Origin: Neckera pumila
Lineage: Eukaryota > Streptophyta > Bryopsida > Hypnales > Neckeraceae
Assembly (NCBI GenBank): GCA_963969595.1
Contig: OZ018411.1
Location: 23,124,545 to 23,188,544, forward strand
Direction of reading: 5' to 3'
Length of the DNA: 64,000 bases
Positions 11,509 through 23,090 of this stretch are shown here, in pieces; the stretch's first letter is position 1, and each line of letters begins with the position of its first letter. Made by a program: the position numbers and the translations under genes. The notes beneath the pieces are model-generated. The model saw nothing but the letters and a program-made list of their open reading frames with translations. It searched no databases and was not told where the DNA came from.

Positions 11509-11715
11509 AATCTTGTGAATAGAATTAATGTATCATTCTAATAAAAGAAACAATTGAAAAGCCAAGGGAATGGATTTTTTACCTCAGTTAACTTACATGT
11601 AGTAAATGCTATGTCACTGTAGATCTACAATTTGACAAAATTTGATGTTTGTTCTATAGTACTTGAAGGTCTGATTTGGCGCACTATAAAATGTACATTG
11701 TAACATCGTAACATA

Positions 11716-11792
11716 TTGACAATCCAATGTTTTTATGTCAACATTGTTGTTACGTTGTACATTTTTGTTGACATAAAATTTTGGATTGTCAA
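11716..11792. repeat. Imperfect inverted repeat (26-bp arms)
   Basis: The arm 11716-11742 (TTGACAATCCAATG then TTATGTCAAC) is inverted at 11767-11792 with a loop of about 24 nt. It lies in AT-rich spacer DNA and is probably a small foldback element. Confidence 0.5.
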
Positions 11793-12015
11793 CATTGACA
11801 TCACCTAAAATTTGTCATAAAAAATTAGGGCTCATCACCTAAAAACAAGGGTTTCTTATAGTAGCACCTGAGTGCCGAAATGCTTTCTTTTTTGCTTGCA
11901 AAGGATTTTGGTAGCTGCAATTATTGGTGTTAGGGTTTTGGCATTCCGGCGCTCCTAATTTTTGTGTTAAAAAGCTTTTAGGTTTTCTTATTTTGGAAAA
12001 TCTATCATAGGTGGT

Positions 12016-12796
12016 TTAATTCCTGAAGTCCTAAGGCCTCCTTTCCATCAAAAACCACTCAAAACTACCATTTCTATAGCAAAGAGCAAATTTTTGCTCT
12101 ACAAATTTTGAATTTTGAATTTCATATGATGAACAATTGAGTTCAGAATGTAGGAAAGAAAATTCCAAAAAACACACTTAATTTTCACTCATTAAAAAAT
12201 TGTTAAATAGAAGTAGATTCAAGCTTGAAGGAAAATCTAAATTGTAAAAAGCTCTAACTGAAGGTGGAATTAAAAGACTCTAATCTCAATAGTGAGATTG
12301 TTCTAACAAAAGATCTTAACCTTGTGAAACTTTGTTTATTGAAAAAATTGTAAAGATTGAGGTCAAAATTGGATCCTACAAGTTATTTTTTAAAGAAGAT
12401 GCTCTAATTGCCCAAAAAACAAGATTGTCCATAACTTTCATGCAGCAGATCCAAATGGAATAAATCAAAGCTTCTCATATAGACAAAAATATAATCTATA
12501 TGAAAAAATGAAAAAAAAAGATAAGCTCTTTTTTTTGAACACATGGACCATTTCCATTGCATATTTTAAGTTTTTTTGAGGATTTTTTTTGCTTATCAAA
12601 CTAAAAAAAGGATGTTTTGTGCCATAACTTTTGCTTTTGGATTCCGATTGAAATTAAAATATATTTTTGGAAATCTTATGTGATTTTCTACCTTCACTAA
12701 AAATTTCAAAAAATCATGACAAATATTGAGACCGTAGGAGCCTTCCCAAAATCCATTTTATCCTCTGAGGGGACAATGGGCCTTTACGGGAGTTAA
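12016..12796 (-). mobile_element. TTAA-flanked TIR element, type A (781 bp, minus orientation)
   Basis: The left end TTAATTCCTGAAG is a worn copy of the type A right end, and the right end reads GGGGACAATGGGCCTTTACG then TTAA (12793-12796). Internal blocks are the reverse complement of the type A copy at 38200-39069 (for example ACAAGATTGTCCATAACTTT). It is older than the others judging by substitutions in both ends. Confidence 0.72.
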
Positions 12797-12916
12797 AATG
12801 TAATGTAGATTTTCATAAATATTCAAAAAATTGGGCAATATGGATGAAAATTTTTTTGCAACATTTTGGACATTTCACTTGTAATATTCCAACCATTCAG
12901 ACATTCCAAAAAATAT

Positions 12917-13846
12917 TCAACCTCTAAAGGACCGGCATGCATATTTTGTCTATACATAATTTTGGGCAAGTACGTGTGACTAGAGATCTCCATCTTTGAG
13001 GCTGAAATTTTAATAGAAGGTGGGCGCAAGGAATATCTTTCATATGCACTAAATTTCATGACATTTGGAAACGTAAATCAAAAGTTATGGCCTAATATGT
13101 TACTTTTTTCCGTAATTGGGTAGTTTGGGCAGATTAAAGAAAATCACTTTTTTCAAAACAAAAATTTGAAATTGGTTTTCCAAAGTTGTATATATGTGGA
13201 AAGCTTTGAATCATCCCATTTTGATCAATGAGTCAAAAGTTATGAAGATTTTTAGTTTGCGGGTAGTTTTGGATTCTCTACTCTAAAACAAACTTTGAAG
13301 TCCTTTATCTTACTCAATTTACAATGTTTTTTGAAAAAAATAAAATCATAGGATGTAGATTGTTTATTACAACATTGCAACCATTGGAATTGGCATTTTT
13401 CAATTTTATAATTAAATTCTTGACAATTTTGAATTTTGAATCATTCTCTACTACTATCTACTTACTATTTTTTTCCTATATGTTGAACAGTTCCAAATGA
13501 AGTGAAAATTTTCAAGCATGTAGCCAACTTGTCTAGGAAAAAGAATCCATAGAAGCACCATAATCTTGGACAATTTTTTATCAAAAAGTGAGCTTGTGAA
13601 GTGCAGCTGCCCTATTTTTTTGCAGGGCCAAAAAAATGATTTCGGGGAGTTTCAATGCCTACATCTTGCAATCTCGCGGTGGAAATTTCTGAAACTTTTA
13701 CCACATGTTCTCAAGTCAGCATACTACAAGATCCTATGGTTACATGTGTCAAAAAAAATATTTTTTCAAAATTTGGCACTTGTACTAAAAATGGCAGTTT
13801 TTGATCATTTTCGATGAAAACATAGGTATAGAACTTTAGGAGTTAA
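12917..13846 (+). mobile_element. TTAA-flanked TIR element, type B (930 bp)
   Basis: It starts TCAACCTCTAAAGGACCGG (one change from TTAA) and ends GAACTTTAGGAGTTAA. Its length equals that of the nested copy at 44368-45297. The short ORFs inside (for example 13566-13817) are not conserved as proteins among copies. Confidence 0.8.
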
Positions 13847-14030
13847 CCCCTAAATGCCCAAGGCTTGTTTTGGGCTTCCTGGAATTTGCTCTAAATTGAA
13901 CAAAATGCCAACATTTTGATAAGTTGTATCAGCTTTTTTTGAATTGTAACCATACAAATTCAAACTAGACACGTTAGAGATCTCATAGGAAATGATAATA
14001 CAATATAATCAATTATGGAGTGAACACAAG
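13843..14030 (+). mobile_element. Fragment of a third TTAA subfamily, left end only
   Basis: TTAACCCCTAAATGCCC begins exactly at the TTAA that closes the preceding type B element, so the two ends share one TTAA. A matching right end, GGGGCACTTAGGGGTTAA, occurs at 23073-23090 but too far away to be its partner. The fragment appears to be cut off near 14030 by the next block. Confidence 0.45.
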
Positions 14031-16029
14031 TTTGACCTCTCCTGCACTTTGACGCACCCGTCCTTAAGTTTCCACTCACACAATGGCTCTGGCGCAGACG
14101 AAGGCGTTTAAAATGCTCAAGGTTAGCTCCAAAACTCGAGGGAAGTAAAGGAGTGAAAAGGAGGATGACCAGCCTTTATATAGTCCTAGGGCCCCTGACT
14201 GGTCATCATGACCTTTTCCGGTCCGGTCCATAGCAATCCGGTTCAATCCTAATCCGATCTGAGATAAGCTCTGGATATGATTCTGCTCCTGAGTACTAAT
14301 ACTCTGACCAGATCAGATCCAGTCTACCTCTTACTGGATTAGCTTTGTCTATCTTCAATCTTCTTCTACCTCCTAGCAAGATTTGGATCCTAATTACTCG
14401 TTTTCGTTCCAACTTTTAGGTAAGCAAAGGAAAATCAAAAATTCTAGTTGCGACAGGGCGCAAGAGAAAGAGACAAGAAGTTCTGATGAAGTGAGGGGAG
14501 CATATATCATGAATATGTTGGTAGAATAAATATCGCAACATCCATTGGTCATCAAAATGCTTAAGTGATTGGAGGCCCTCAAAGGCCGACGGAAGTCACT
14601 TGGTTTAGCAGGCGAAAATGGATCCTCAAAGAAGATCACCAGTGAAGATGTCACAGACCTATGTGAAGGTAGACAACAACAAAGGAGTGCTGAAGAATTT
14701 CAGGAGAGGCAGCAGGTAATTTTGGATGGCACGTACTACTTTTTAGTAAGTGCCTAGAGTGGCACTTGTCGTAGCACAAGAAAGTAATTTCCCTCTAGTA
14801 GACGTTCTAACGTGTTAAAAACGTCTTTAGGATGACTCGTGTATCGTTCCTACAAAGATCTAGTTTGGACTTCTCTTAGTAATGACCGGAACTGGATGCG
14901 GAAGTCACAACAACCACAAGCAAACTGGATTCTAGAACGGAAAGCTTAATATTCCCAATTAATTGCTTTCCATCTAGTGGACTATTCCACTCTAGTCCTA
15001 ATCCGCTCAACAACAACAGGGCAGTGTCTCAACAATGTACCACCCTCTCTCTCTCTCTAATACAACTCTGATCCTAGGACTCAAAACCGGAACCGGAAGG
15101 AGTGTCGTTACCCTGTACCTTTTCCTATTTCCGCTTTTGGATCCTCAATTTTAGTAACCGGTTAGAAGTTTAGCCTCTATATTAGAGGGTTCCACATATT
15201 GCAATTAAGGAAGGCTGCGTAAATTCCTACCCTTCAATGTTTAGAGTGACAGAAGTTCCACTAAAAAGAAGAAAAATAACAAAAGACAAAAAGAAATAGG
15301 ACTTCAGTTTCTCCTCACAACTAATCTAGACGCTTAATCCGGATCAGAAGGTCACTCAGGAAATCCCTACCGTCCTCACAATACTACAATGACAAATTCC
15401 CTCAACCCAAGCTCTCAGACAAAGTCGCTATTCTCGAAAACCGGATACAGGAAACATTCGAGGGCACTCATATTCTTCCCAAACTTGCAAACACGGCTAC
15501 CCGCACGAAGTAATGGTTCTAGCATTACCGGCATACCAACCCAGCATCGAGACTTTTCAGATCAACACTTAGGATGTGGAAATCAATATGCTTTGCAATG
15601 GAAAATGAAAAAGAACACAAGTGTAAGATAAAATTATCCTATCAAGCTCGGGATTGAAACTAACTTCACCCCCCTAAATACCAAACCAAGGAGAACCCAA
15701 AAAGGCCCCATGAGAATCTTAACTACAGACTAGAGAATGACACACGTCATTCCTCCAATCTCAAAATCTCAAAATAACAAGTAGTGTTGACTTCCTAACA
15801 GCCGGCCCTTTCCACAAAAGTGGATCTCAGATCCAGAAAAACCGGATCCAGCTGTCCAGGTGCATGCAACCAGAAAGCAATTAGAAAGCTACTTTCTAAA
15901 ATTTTAACTTTCCTCTTCTTAACTGAACTCCAACTATCTTTTACTTTCCTAAATTAAACATAACTGGACTTCTACTTTTACTTTCCACCTACCAAAAATT
16001 GGAGTTCTACTAACTCCTTAACTCAACTT
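14031..16029. other. Compositionally distinct block, probable retroelement non-coding part
   Basis: From about 14030 the base composition becomes more balanced, with many CCGG-containing words (CCGGTT, CCGGAT), unlike the AT-rich surroundings. A (CT)n run lies near 15046-15057. The block continues into the gag-like ORF. I did not find paired LTRs, a primer-binding site or a target-site duplication, so the element class rests on the ORF. Confidence 0.35.
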
Positions 16030-17624
16030 TTAAAACTTTCTACCTACTTCTTCTGCCGCTTGGATGGCGTTGGTGTAGTCTTGACTGCTCCTTTCCTTGC
16101 TGGCTGTTGTCATACTTCCAGTAGACTTAGAAGCTTTCCCCTTTGGCGGATTTGGAGGTTTATCTTTCCCCTTTTCATGCGCAGGTTCTGGTTCCGGTTC
16201 CGGTTCAGATTCTTCTTCTCCTTCCTTGGAATCTTCTCCTGATTCGGACTGACTCTCTTTCTTCTCCATGGTCTCTGGCGACTCATCCTCTTCAGATTCA
16301 ATCTCAATTGAGGGTGACGCCTCCCTACCCCTCTTTGATGTTGATTTCCATCGTTTTATTGCTGGCTTGTCTGACCGACCAAAAAGGGTGCTCTGTGGAG
16401 TACCCTGATCCGGTTTTGCAAACTTACTCTGACTACGGGTCTGGGATCCAGGTGAAAACCTTTTTCCGGTTGTCGTGTCAATCTTCAACTTGGAGCGGCT
16501 GGCTGGTGTGGTCTTCTCCTCCGATTCTCCCTTCAACTTCCAGTCAGCTAAACTTTGCAACGGTGTTGCCTTGGTAGGAGTTTCCTCCTTCACCTTTTCT
16601 TTGGCCTTTGTCGGTTCCGGCTCCGAGTGGAAGCCCGCACTCTCCATGACTTCTCTCAATTCAAACAAGGTACACTCCATCTCCTCATGATAGGACACCA
16701 AGACTGAAACAACCTTGGGTTCCATCTGAGATCCCTCATTGAGAACTCCAACCTCAAAAAGTTTGGCTTTGTTAACTACATCGCCCGAATTCTCAACAAA
16801 CTTCCGGATCCGGTTAAGGGTGTCTAAGGTTTCAGCCAAGAGCTGTCTAACCTCATTCTCAAACTTTTTCCCTATCTCCTTCTTCAGATCCTTTACTTGA
16901 CCGGTTAGGCTAGCTATCCGGTTTTCTAACTTCTGGGTCACCTCCTTATCACTCATCATTTTCTCTCGGATTCCCTTCAGTTCACTTATAATCGCCCCAA
17001 GAGGGTCAGTTGACTTCGTCCAAACTGGATCCTTACTAGTCCCCTTTCCAACTACTTCCTTGCCTTTATTTTGAGGTTCTTCCGATTCCTCTTCTAGTTC
17101 TAACTCATCTATTGTCGCCTCTCTCTGCTCTTCCAGTTCCGGACTAATGTCATGCTGTAACATCACGTCCGTGGACTTGTACTCGGTTACTTTCTTCCCT
17201 CTCAGTAACTCATTGTGCTCATAGAGGTGGAAGAGAAAGGGAGATAAACTGGAAGGTCTAGACTTGCCTACCACTGAGACCATTTTGCCCATAACTTCCT
17301 TCAATATTAAACCCCAATTCACTTTCCTCCCTCTGGTCAGCGCTCCAAAAATCGTCTTTGCTATTGTAATGGTGGCCCAGGTAGGATGCTCCGGATTGTA
17401 TGATGCCACTCGCTTGACTGTTTCATGAGCAGCTCCCCAACCATCGACTCATTCTTCAGGTTCCACGGCCTCCGCATGAAACCATCACATCCCAGTCCTT
17501 TCAGGTCCTCCAGCAAGAGCGCCTTCTCCTTGGCATTATTTGGCAGTCCGGGTACTACTGACCGGAGTTTGAGTGAAGGCAACTCTTCACTCGCCTCTGC
17601 CTTCACCATGGCCCTGAGCAACAA
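16030..17624 (-). pseudogene. Gag-like / plant-transposon-type protein, one frameshift
   Basis: Read on the minus strand, 17624-17409 gives KLRSVVPGLPNN and RPWNLKNESMVGELL. Near 17410-17445 the reading passes to a second frame, which stays open for 459 codons to 16030. That second frame starts just after a TGA and has no ATG at its head (the first listed codon is GTG), which argues for one broken ORF. In the second frame, residues 1-90 (HPTWATITIAKTIFGALTRG and so on) resemble proteins encoded next to plant LTR retrotransposons; 140-205 is a likely coiled coil (KLENRIASLTGQVKDLKKEI); 260-440 is disordered and charged, with (EP)4 at 402-409. No CCHC zinc knuckle, protease or polymerase follows. 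The functional call is an inference; a lineage-specific host gene is the alternative. Confidence 0.45.
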
Positions 17625-18240
17625 CCTGGGCTGACTAACAATCTCTCAACTCTTCATGCCTTAATCACTCGAGCTCTACTGTTGTTCGCTCTTTTAAAAC
17701 TAATCAATCTCACAACCGTTTAACCGTGACTGCAATCTTAAAACTTGTACTCCTCTAAGCTCTTCAGTGCCACACTTTCTTGCAAACATTCACTCAAAGT
17801 CAAGAAACACCAAAATGCGAAGATAGAATGCGGATGCTTCTACTGGACCCCTTCCTCTCTCCTGACCGTCCGATTTCCCCACTGCTGGAACTGGCTGTTC
17901 TTGTCCATATCGGGAAATGATTTCCGTTCAACGGCTCTCTAATTTTCCCGTTAGTGACTATTGGCTCCTGGTTTCTGTTTTCGATACCGGTTTGACTGTT
18001 CCCAAATCCTTGGAACCCGGTTGTGATCCCACCTAGGTTTCCGGTTTCTGGTTCAAGACAGGAACAATTAAGATCCATCTTAACCATCTTATCTCTTTCA
18101 AGAGATCCAATGGTTGCTAATCTAAAAATCTACTAAACTATATATTTAAACCTATAAAACAACAAAAAAAATATGGAAATAAAATGTCTTTAATCTAATT
18201 CTATTACAAAGTAATAGAATTTGGCGTTTCGGGCTCCTAC
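17625..18240. other. Remainder of the compositional block upstream of the gag-like ORF
   Basis: This continues the CCGG-rich composition up to about 18110 and ends in an AT-rich stretch with a small palindrome, ATTCTATTACAAAGTAATAG. It would be the 5' non-coding part of the minus-strand element. No LTR match to 14030-14800 is evident by eye. Confidence 0.3.
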
Positions 18241-19310
18241 AGCACTAGTGAGGAAGAATACCAGTATAGTACAACAGGAATGAATTTTTGCCTGCCATAA
18301 ATATTACCTTTCATTTTCTTATAGGATTCTTACATGTTGGCAGGACTGTGGAAACGGATTGGAGTTGGTAGCAGAGAAAACGCCTCAAAAGCCTGGACGG
18401 CTGAGAAAAAAATCTCGGAACGTTGGATCTTAAAAAATCAAGAGCTTCAATAGATTGTGGTCAATAGCTCTAGTAATTTGTGGGACGTGGTCGAGTCAAG
18501 CTCACTCCAACATCCTCCTCATCCTAGAGGAAGGTACAGCAGCATTTTTGAAACCGGGAGGTACATATATCTATAGTACTAGTGTGTTCATTTTGAAGTA
18601 TGCGGAAGCATCTCTTGATGTAGTAGGACGACATATACTGAATATTAATGTAGGACTAGACAACCTACTGTAGCTTGTGCGTAGAAAAGCTTCTGTGGGA
18701 AGTGGTTTCAACGGTGCACTTTTTGAGCAACAGATGTTGTATCAATAAAATTATTTTTGTCAATTTTGAATTAATTATAGGTGCATTTGGTATTGGTAAT
18801 TTACCTCTTGTGCTTTAGACGAGGAAACCGTGAGAGAGCAATATAGTATTGTTTATAATTGGAGAATGAATCCAAGAAAGACACGTCATTACAAAAAAGC
18901 AATATGTGGCCAAATAAAAAAAAATGCATTACCGTACGTGCCAATTCTCCAATTTGCCACTTGTAGGGAAGGGAATAGTAGGTTCTTGCAGAACTTTTCT
19001 AAAAAGAAGAAACTTCCGTGAAATTGCAAAGTTTTTCTGAGCTATATTATTAAAATTCAAGTCCATATTGATGTAGAAAGTAAATACAGCCTGGCAAAGG
19101 GGGGATGTAGCAAAAAATGTGACGTGTATCTTTGTCCAAATTGACATTGGAACTGACAGTATGTTGTCAATGAAGCGTCCAATATGACCTTGGAACTGAC
19201 AGTATGTTGTCAATGAAGCGTCCAAATCACCCCCTCCGAATTGACAGCACAATTGACAGAATATTGTCAACTCCTTGTCAATTATACCAGAATTTCCCTT
19301 GTAGTGTACG
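18241..19310. repeat. Repeat-bearing spacer with a CACTA-like right end
   Basis: The sequence TTCCCTTGTAGTGTA near 19293-19307 is the reverse complement of a CACTACAAGGGAA end typical of CACTA-type elements; a similar end occurs at 43123-43138. I could not find the matching left end. A 43-bp period direct repeat occupies 19147-19225. Confidence 0.4.
19147..19225. repeat. Two-copy direct repeat, 43-bp period
   Basis: The unit TTGGAACTGACAGTATGTTG, continuing to GAAGCGTCCAA, occurs at 19147-19182 and again at 19190-19225 without change. Confidence 0.85.
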
Positions 19311-19317
19311 CAATAAA

Positions 19318-22147
19318 TTGCTTGACAAAGCGAAGGCCGAGGTGTAGACAAATCTACAGTAGAGGACCGAAGACAACATTAGGAAGTTTGGAGCAACATT
19401 GTCTATTGATGAATGGAGCTCGATCGGGAATCCATTGATAAATGTCATGCTCGTGTCCTCTGCGGGTGAGCAATTCCTAGGAGCGGTGGATACGACTGGG
19501 GCCGAGAAGAATGCTGCGTATTTGGCCTCTCTCCTAGAGACATTCATAGTCAAAGTGGGCCCTCAAAATGTGGTCCAAGTGACTACAGATAATGCGCCTG
19601 TGAACCCAGCACCATGTGCTATGGTGACCACTACATATCCACACATTTTTTCCAAGGTTGCGCGGTGTACGCCTTGAATTTGTTGCTAAAAGATTGGAGA
19701 AAACAAGAATGAATAACGGAGCAAGTGGAAAATGCCAAAACCATAGTGAAGTTCTTCAAGCACAAGCATATGCCTCTTCCAATATTTCAAAAATACAAGC
19801 CGAAGTATAGCTTGTTGATGCCAGGTGAAATAAGGTTTGCCTCCAATTTCATCACAATTGCATGTTTGTTGAAGGTGAAGGGTCCATTGCAACAGACGGT
19901 GACGGACCCGCAATGGAATGAGTACGTGAGGAAGTTAGGACAAACATCAAAATCTCGCACTGACTCTTAAGAGGTATTCAAGATATATGTGAGCAAGCAT
20001 TTCTAGTGCCGTTGTCAAAATTTTATGGACTTGGTGGGTCCTGGTGTGTATGGCCTACGTGATTTGGATGCGAAGACGCCATGCATGGATAAGGTTTTGC
20101 ACATTATGAGAAATTTAGAAAAACACATCTCCGGTTTGGTTGAAGAGCCTTTTCGTTGAGCCAGGATCTTGCCGATCCACTGATGATGATTTGGTGTATG
20201 TGTACACCAATTCAAAAGTCTTAGCCCAATCCAAGGAAAGGGATGAGAAACAATGGTACCATGAGAACGTGCTTTTTGAAGATAGGGAGATGCCTATCTC
20301 CAAAAATGAAGATTCGGAAGATGGTGAGCTTGCATCCAATCATGGGGATGCTATGGACAACGACATGCACAATTCAGATGGTGAAGATGGTGAGGCTACA
20401 TTTTATGACAGAGATGCTGTGAACTACGATCAGCCCAGTTCAAACGATGAGTCGTTTCAAAGCCTTAATTGGAACGATGAAGATTTGGGAGCCAATGATT
20501 GAGACGTCTATGATTATACATCAGATGAAGACAATCATGGATGTGATGAAGAGAATCCTCCGATAGCCAAATTTATGGATGGGACCGGGTTGTTGACTAG
20601 CGAAAAGATTTTAGCGGATAGGAAGGAAACCAATGTACAAGATGCGGCGATAAATGGGGCAATACTTGTAAATGGTGGGACTTTTGAAATGGATGAAGAC
20701 ATTCCAATTTCCAAGTCTCCATCCACGGTAGTGGCACGAGCAGCACAGAATGACAAAGACAATGACAAGGGCGGATTGGGGGTAAAGGTCCCAATGAATG
20801 TGGTGAACACAAGGGTTCAATTGATAGCGATATCAGCGAGCAAGAAGAGCGGTGAACCAAGGATGGAGAATGTCAAACCACGTGAAGTAGAAGAGAATGA
20901 AGATATACATTTCATGAAGTCTAGGACAGGGTTGTCATATTGGGCGGACGTCTGGTTTGCCTGTCCATCCGTCCATCCGATAGAGGTCCCGCCCGTCCGA
21001 TGTAGTCAACACATAGTTGACTTTTTAGTAAAGAGAAAAAGGGCAACGTGGCTACCACGTCAACGCCACCTAGCTGTCAAGAGAGACCTTAGGCACAAAT
21101 GGAATCGGTAGGGGCGCGGACGTCAGGTCAGGGCGCAAACGTCAAGGCGCGGATGTAAGGACAAGGCGCGGACGTAAGGTCAGGGCATGGATGGACTCCA
21201 ACTCCGTATCCGGATTCAATTTATAGTCGCGCCAGTGTGGAATGATGATGTGTCATTTACAATCAACTTTTTCTATCTTGAAAAAATTCTAAGATCTACA
21301 AATTGAAAGCCGCCCGGACCGTCCGCCTATCCGGTCCAGTTTGCCCGTCCGCCCATTCCATCTGATGATCCTGACTCGCTCGTTATGACAACCCTAGTCC
21401 GGGAGTCCAATCCTCACCCAAAATGGAAAAAGGAAGGAGGCACTTGTGCGAGATCCCCAATTACCACCACGTATCGGTCTTGCACCAAGTCTACGTACAC
21501 TACTTACAATTGGTAGTACAACTTTGGATGGTTCCGGAGGCTCATTGTTTGGAAAACGACAATTAAGCATTCCTAAAGAAGTGGACCCTTCCATCAATCA
21601 AAGTCTATCCATTTCATCACGTAGTGATGATGACAAGGACAAGACGTTGGCTGTAATGTTCACTAAACGATCTAGCCATCCATCACGAGGTCTTCTCAAA
21701 TCAATGATCCGTACACCGCAGACCTTGAACGCAACGAAGATAATCATTCAAGGAGGCCAAAAAGTAAGACAATCAATGGTGAAAGAGTCCAAAATAGATA
21801 AAAAGAAAAGAGTAATAGAACCTTTTGCAATCTCTCCATCAAAGAAAGCAAATTTGAGTAGAACCCCCCTAGATGCACTTCAGACTAGTTCGATAACAAA
21901 AATAAAACCAGTCCATGGCTTTGAGGAAAGCATTGGAAAGTCCATATTGAAAGTGAAAATGGAGAAAGAAGAAGGCAAACCAATGAGATCCCGTAAAGCT
22001 AGGGAAGCACATGGTTCCAGAGTGAGAATTCTACAATCTTTATCAAACAATATGGAAGAGGCATCCAACAATGAAGACACCGGGTGGAAAAGAAGAGGTG
22101 AGATTAGCGGGGTTGAAGTGAAGGAAGACAGTGATTACAATCCTTAG
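19318..22147 (+). pseudogene. Decayed hAT transposase gene with a long C-terminal extension
   Basis: 19399-19677 encodes a DUF659-like hAT segment (LSIDEWSSIGNPLINVML, VGPQNVVQVTTDNAP, YPHIF), followed after a frameshift by NLLLKDWRKQ. 19725-19970 continues the family pattern (ENAKTIVKFFKHKHMPLPIF, RFASNFITIACLLKVKGPL). The hATC dimerisation region expected before DDLVYVYTNSKVLAQ (about 20183-20227) is missing, so part of the catalytic core and dimer domain has been deleted. From 20140 one frame runs on through an acidic, low-complexity stretch (DNDMHNSDGEDGEATFYD) with a single TGA at 20500. It is interrupted by a MITE at 20927-21396 and ends at 22147. Removing the MITE and one 8-bp duplication (478 bp) keeps the frame exactly. 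Stops and shifts in the 5' half make it non-functional as a transposase. Confidence 0.8.
20927..21396. mobile_element. GC-rich hAT-type MITE (470 bp)
   Basis: The ends CAGGGTTGTCATA and TATGACAACCCTA are inverted repeats (12 of 13). The flanking 8-mers GTCTAGGA (20919-20926) and GTCCGGGA (21397-21404) match at six of eight positions with only transitions, as expected for an aged hAT 8-bp duplication. Subterminal CCGTCC and CCATCCG words make it a GC island. Confidence 0.82.
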
Positions 22148-22556
22148 GAACTGCAGGGATGTAAACCTAGGTGTCCAGATACTTATGATACATACATGGC
22201 ACTATGTGGCAATTGATTGTTTATTGCCGCTTCATTGCAGTACACTGATTTGCCTAGTGATATTTAGAATACCATGAAGGTTTTTTGGTTTCCAATACAA
22301 AGGACAAATTCAATAAAATTTGACTGTGTGCATTTTATTGTGAATGGAGTACGACATTCTAATATGTAATTGTATAATGCAACAATTTTGTCTTCAAAGT
22401 CCAAGTTCTGTAAATTTGGAAAATGAAAAGAATGCTTACATTGTGTGTGCCGTTCCCACATTTTTTAATGACAATTGCAATTGAAAAGGTTTTAAAACCA
22501 GATCTTCCTAAATCTAAAACTCATTTGCAGAAGTTAATTTGTACTCACCACCCAAA
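22148..22556. other. AT-rich spacer, nothing recognised
   Basis: Spacer after the hAT-derived ORF. No motif or boundary seen. Confidence 0.4.
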
Positions 22557-22840
22557 AAATTGTCCATTGCAACCGCTTGTCTGCCGACCGCCCATCCGAC
22601 CGACAATCCCGTCCGACCGACAGCACGCCCGACATAAAGCACGTCTGACCGGCCATCCGACAGATCGACCGACGATGCATCCAACTGGCCGTCGGACCGA
22701 CCGACCGATATCCAACGGCCGTTGGCTGCCGGCTGTTGTCCGATGCATCTGGTGCATCCGCTACGCTCGGACATCTGGACATCCGGACGTACGGATTTTG
22801 GACATGATTTTGCCCCGGGCATTAAAATGTGACAACCCTG
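22557..22840. mobile_element. Second GC-rich hAT-type MITE, right end preserved
   Basis: It is rich in CCGACCG and CCATCCG words like the element at 20927-21396, and ends TGACAACCCTG at 22830-22840, the same terminal sequence. The left end CAGGGTTGTCA is not found, so it is truncated or rearranged. ORFs here are by-products of the repeated words. Confidence 0.55.
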
Positions 22841-23090
22841 GATGAAGACGATACAAGTCATCAAAATGCAGTTTGGTGGATTCAAATTGAACTTATGAAT
22901 TTTGAGTGGCTTCCAAAAAATCAATACATCTTGGATTGATATGAAAATTTTATCACACAAACTAAAAGAGAGATTGCAAATTTTTCTACAAGTTTTTATT
23001 GAATTTGGACATTGGACACTGGAGCACTTTAAAATGGACTTCTAGCGTATGTCAGGACACTTTTGGTTCCATGGGGCACTTAGGGGTTAA
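22841..23090. mobile_element. Right end of a TTAA-type element (GCCC subfamily)
   Basis: It ends GGGGCACTTAGGGGTTAA at 23073-23090, the mirror of TTAACCCCTAAATGCCC at 13843. The left boundary is not visible; the hAT-type MITE end abuts or has replaced it. Confidence 0.4.

Noticed and set aside
13566..13817. 83-codon ORF inside a type B element as a transposase remnant
   Set aside because: Related copies at 44368-45297 and 62569-63434 do not keep the frame, and no DDE-type motif is seen.
14031..18240. Complete LTR retrotransposon
   Set aside because: No paired LTRs, primer-binding site, protease or polymerase could be found by eye, so only the gag-like ORF is annotated.
22514..22960. 148-codon minus-strand ORF rich in Gly-Arg-Ser-Asp
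   Set aside because: It is produced by the repeated GC-rich words of a MITE and has no protein-family signal.
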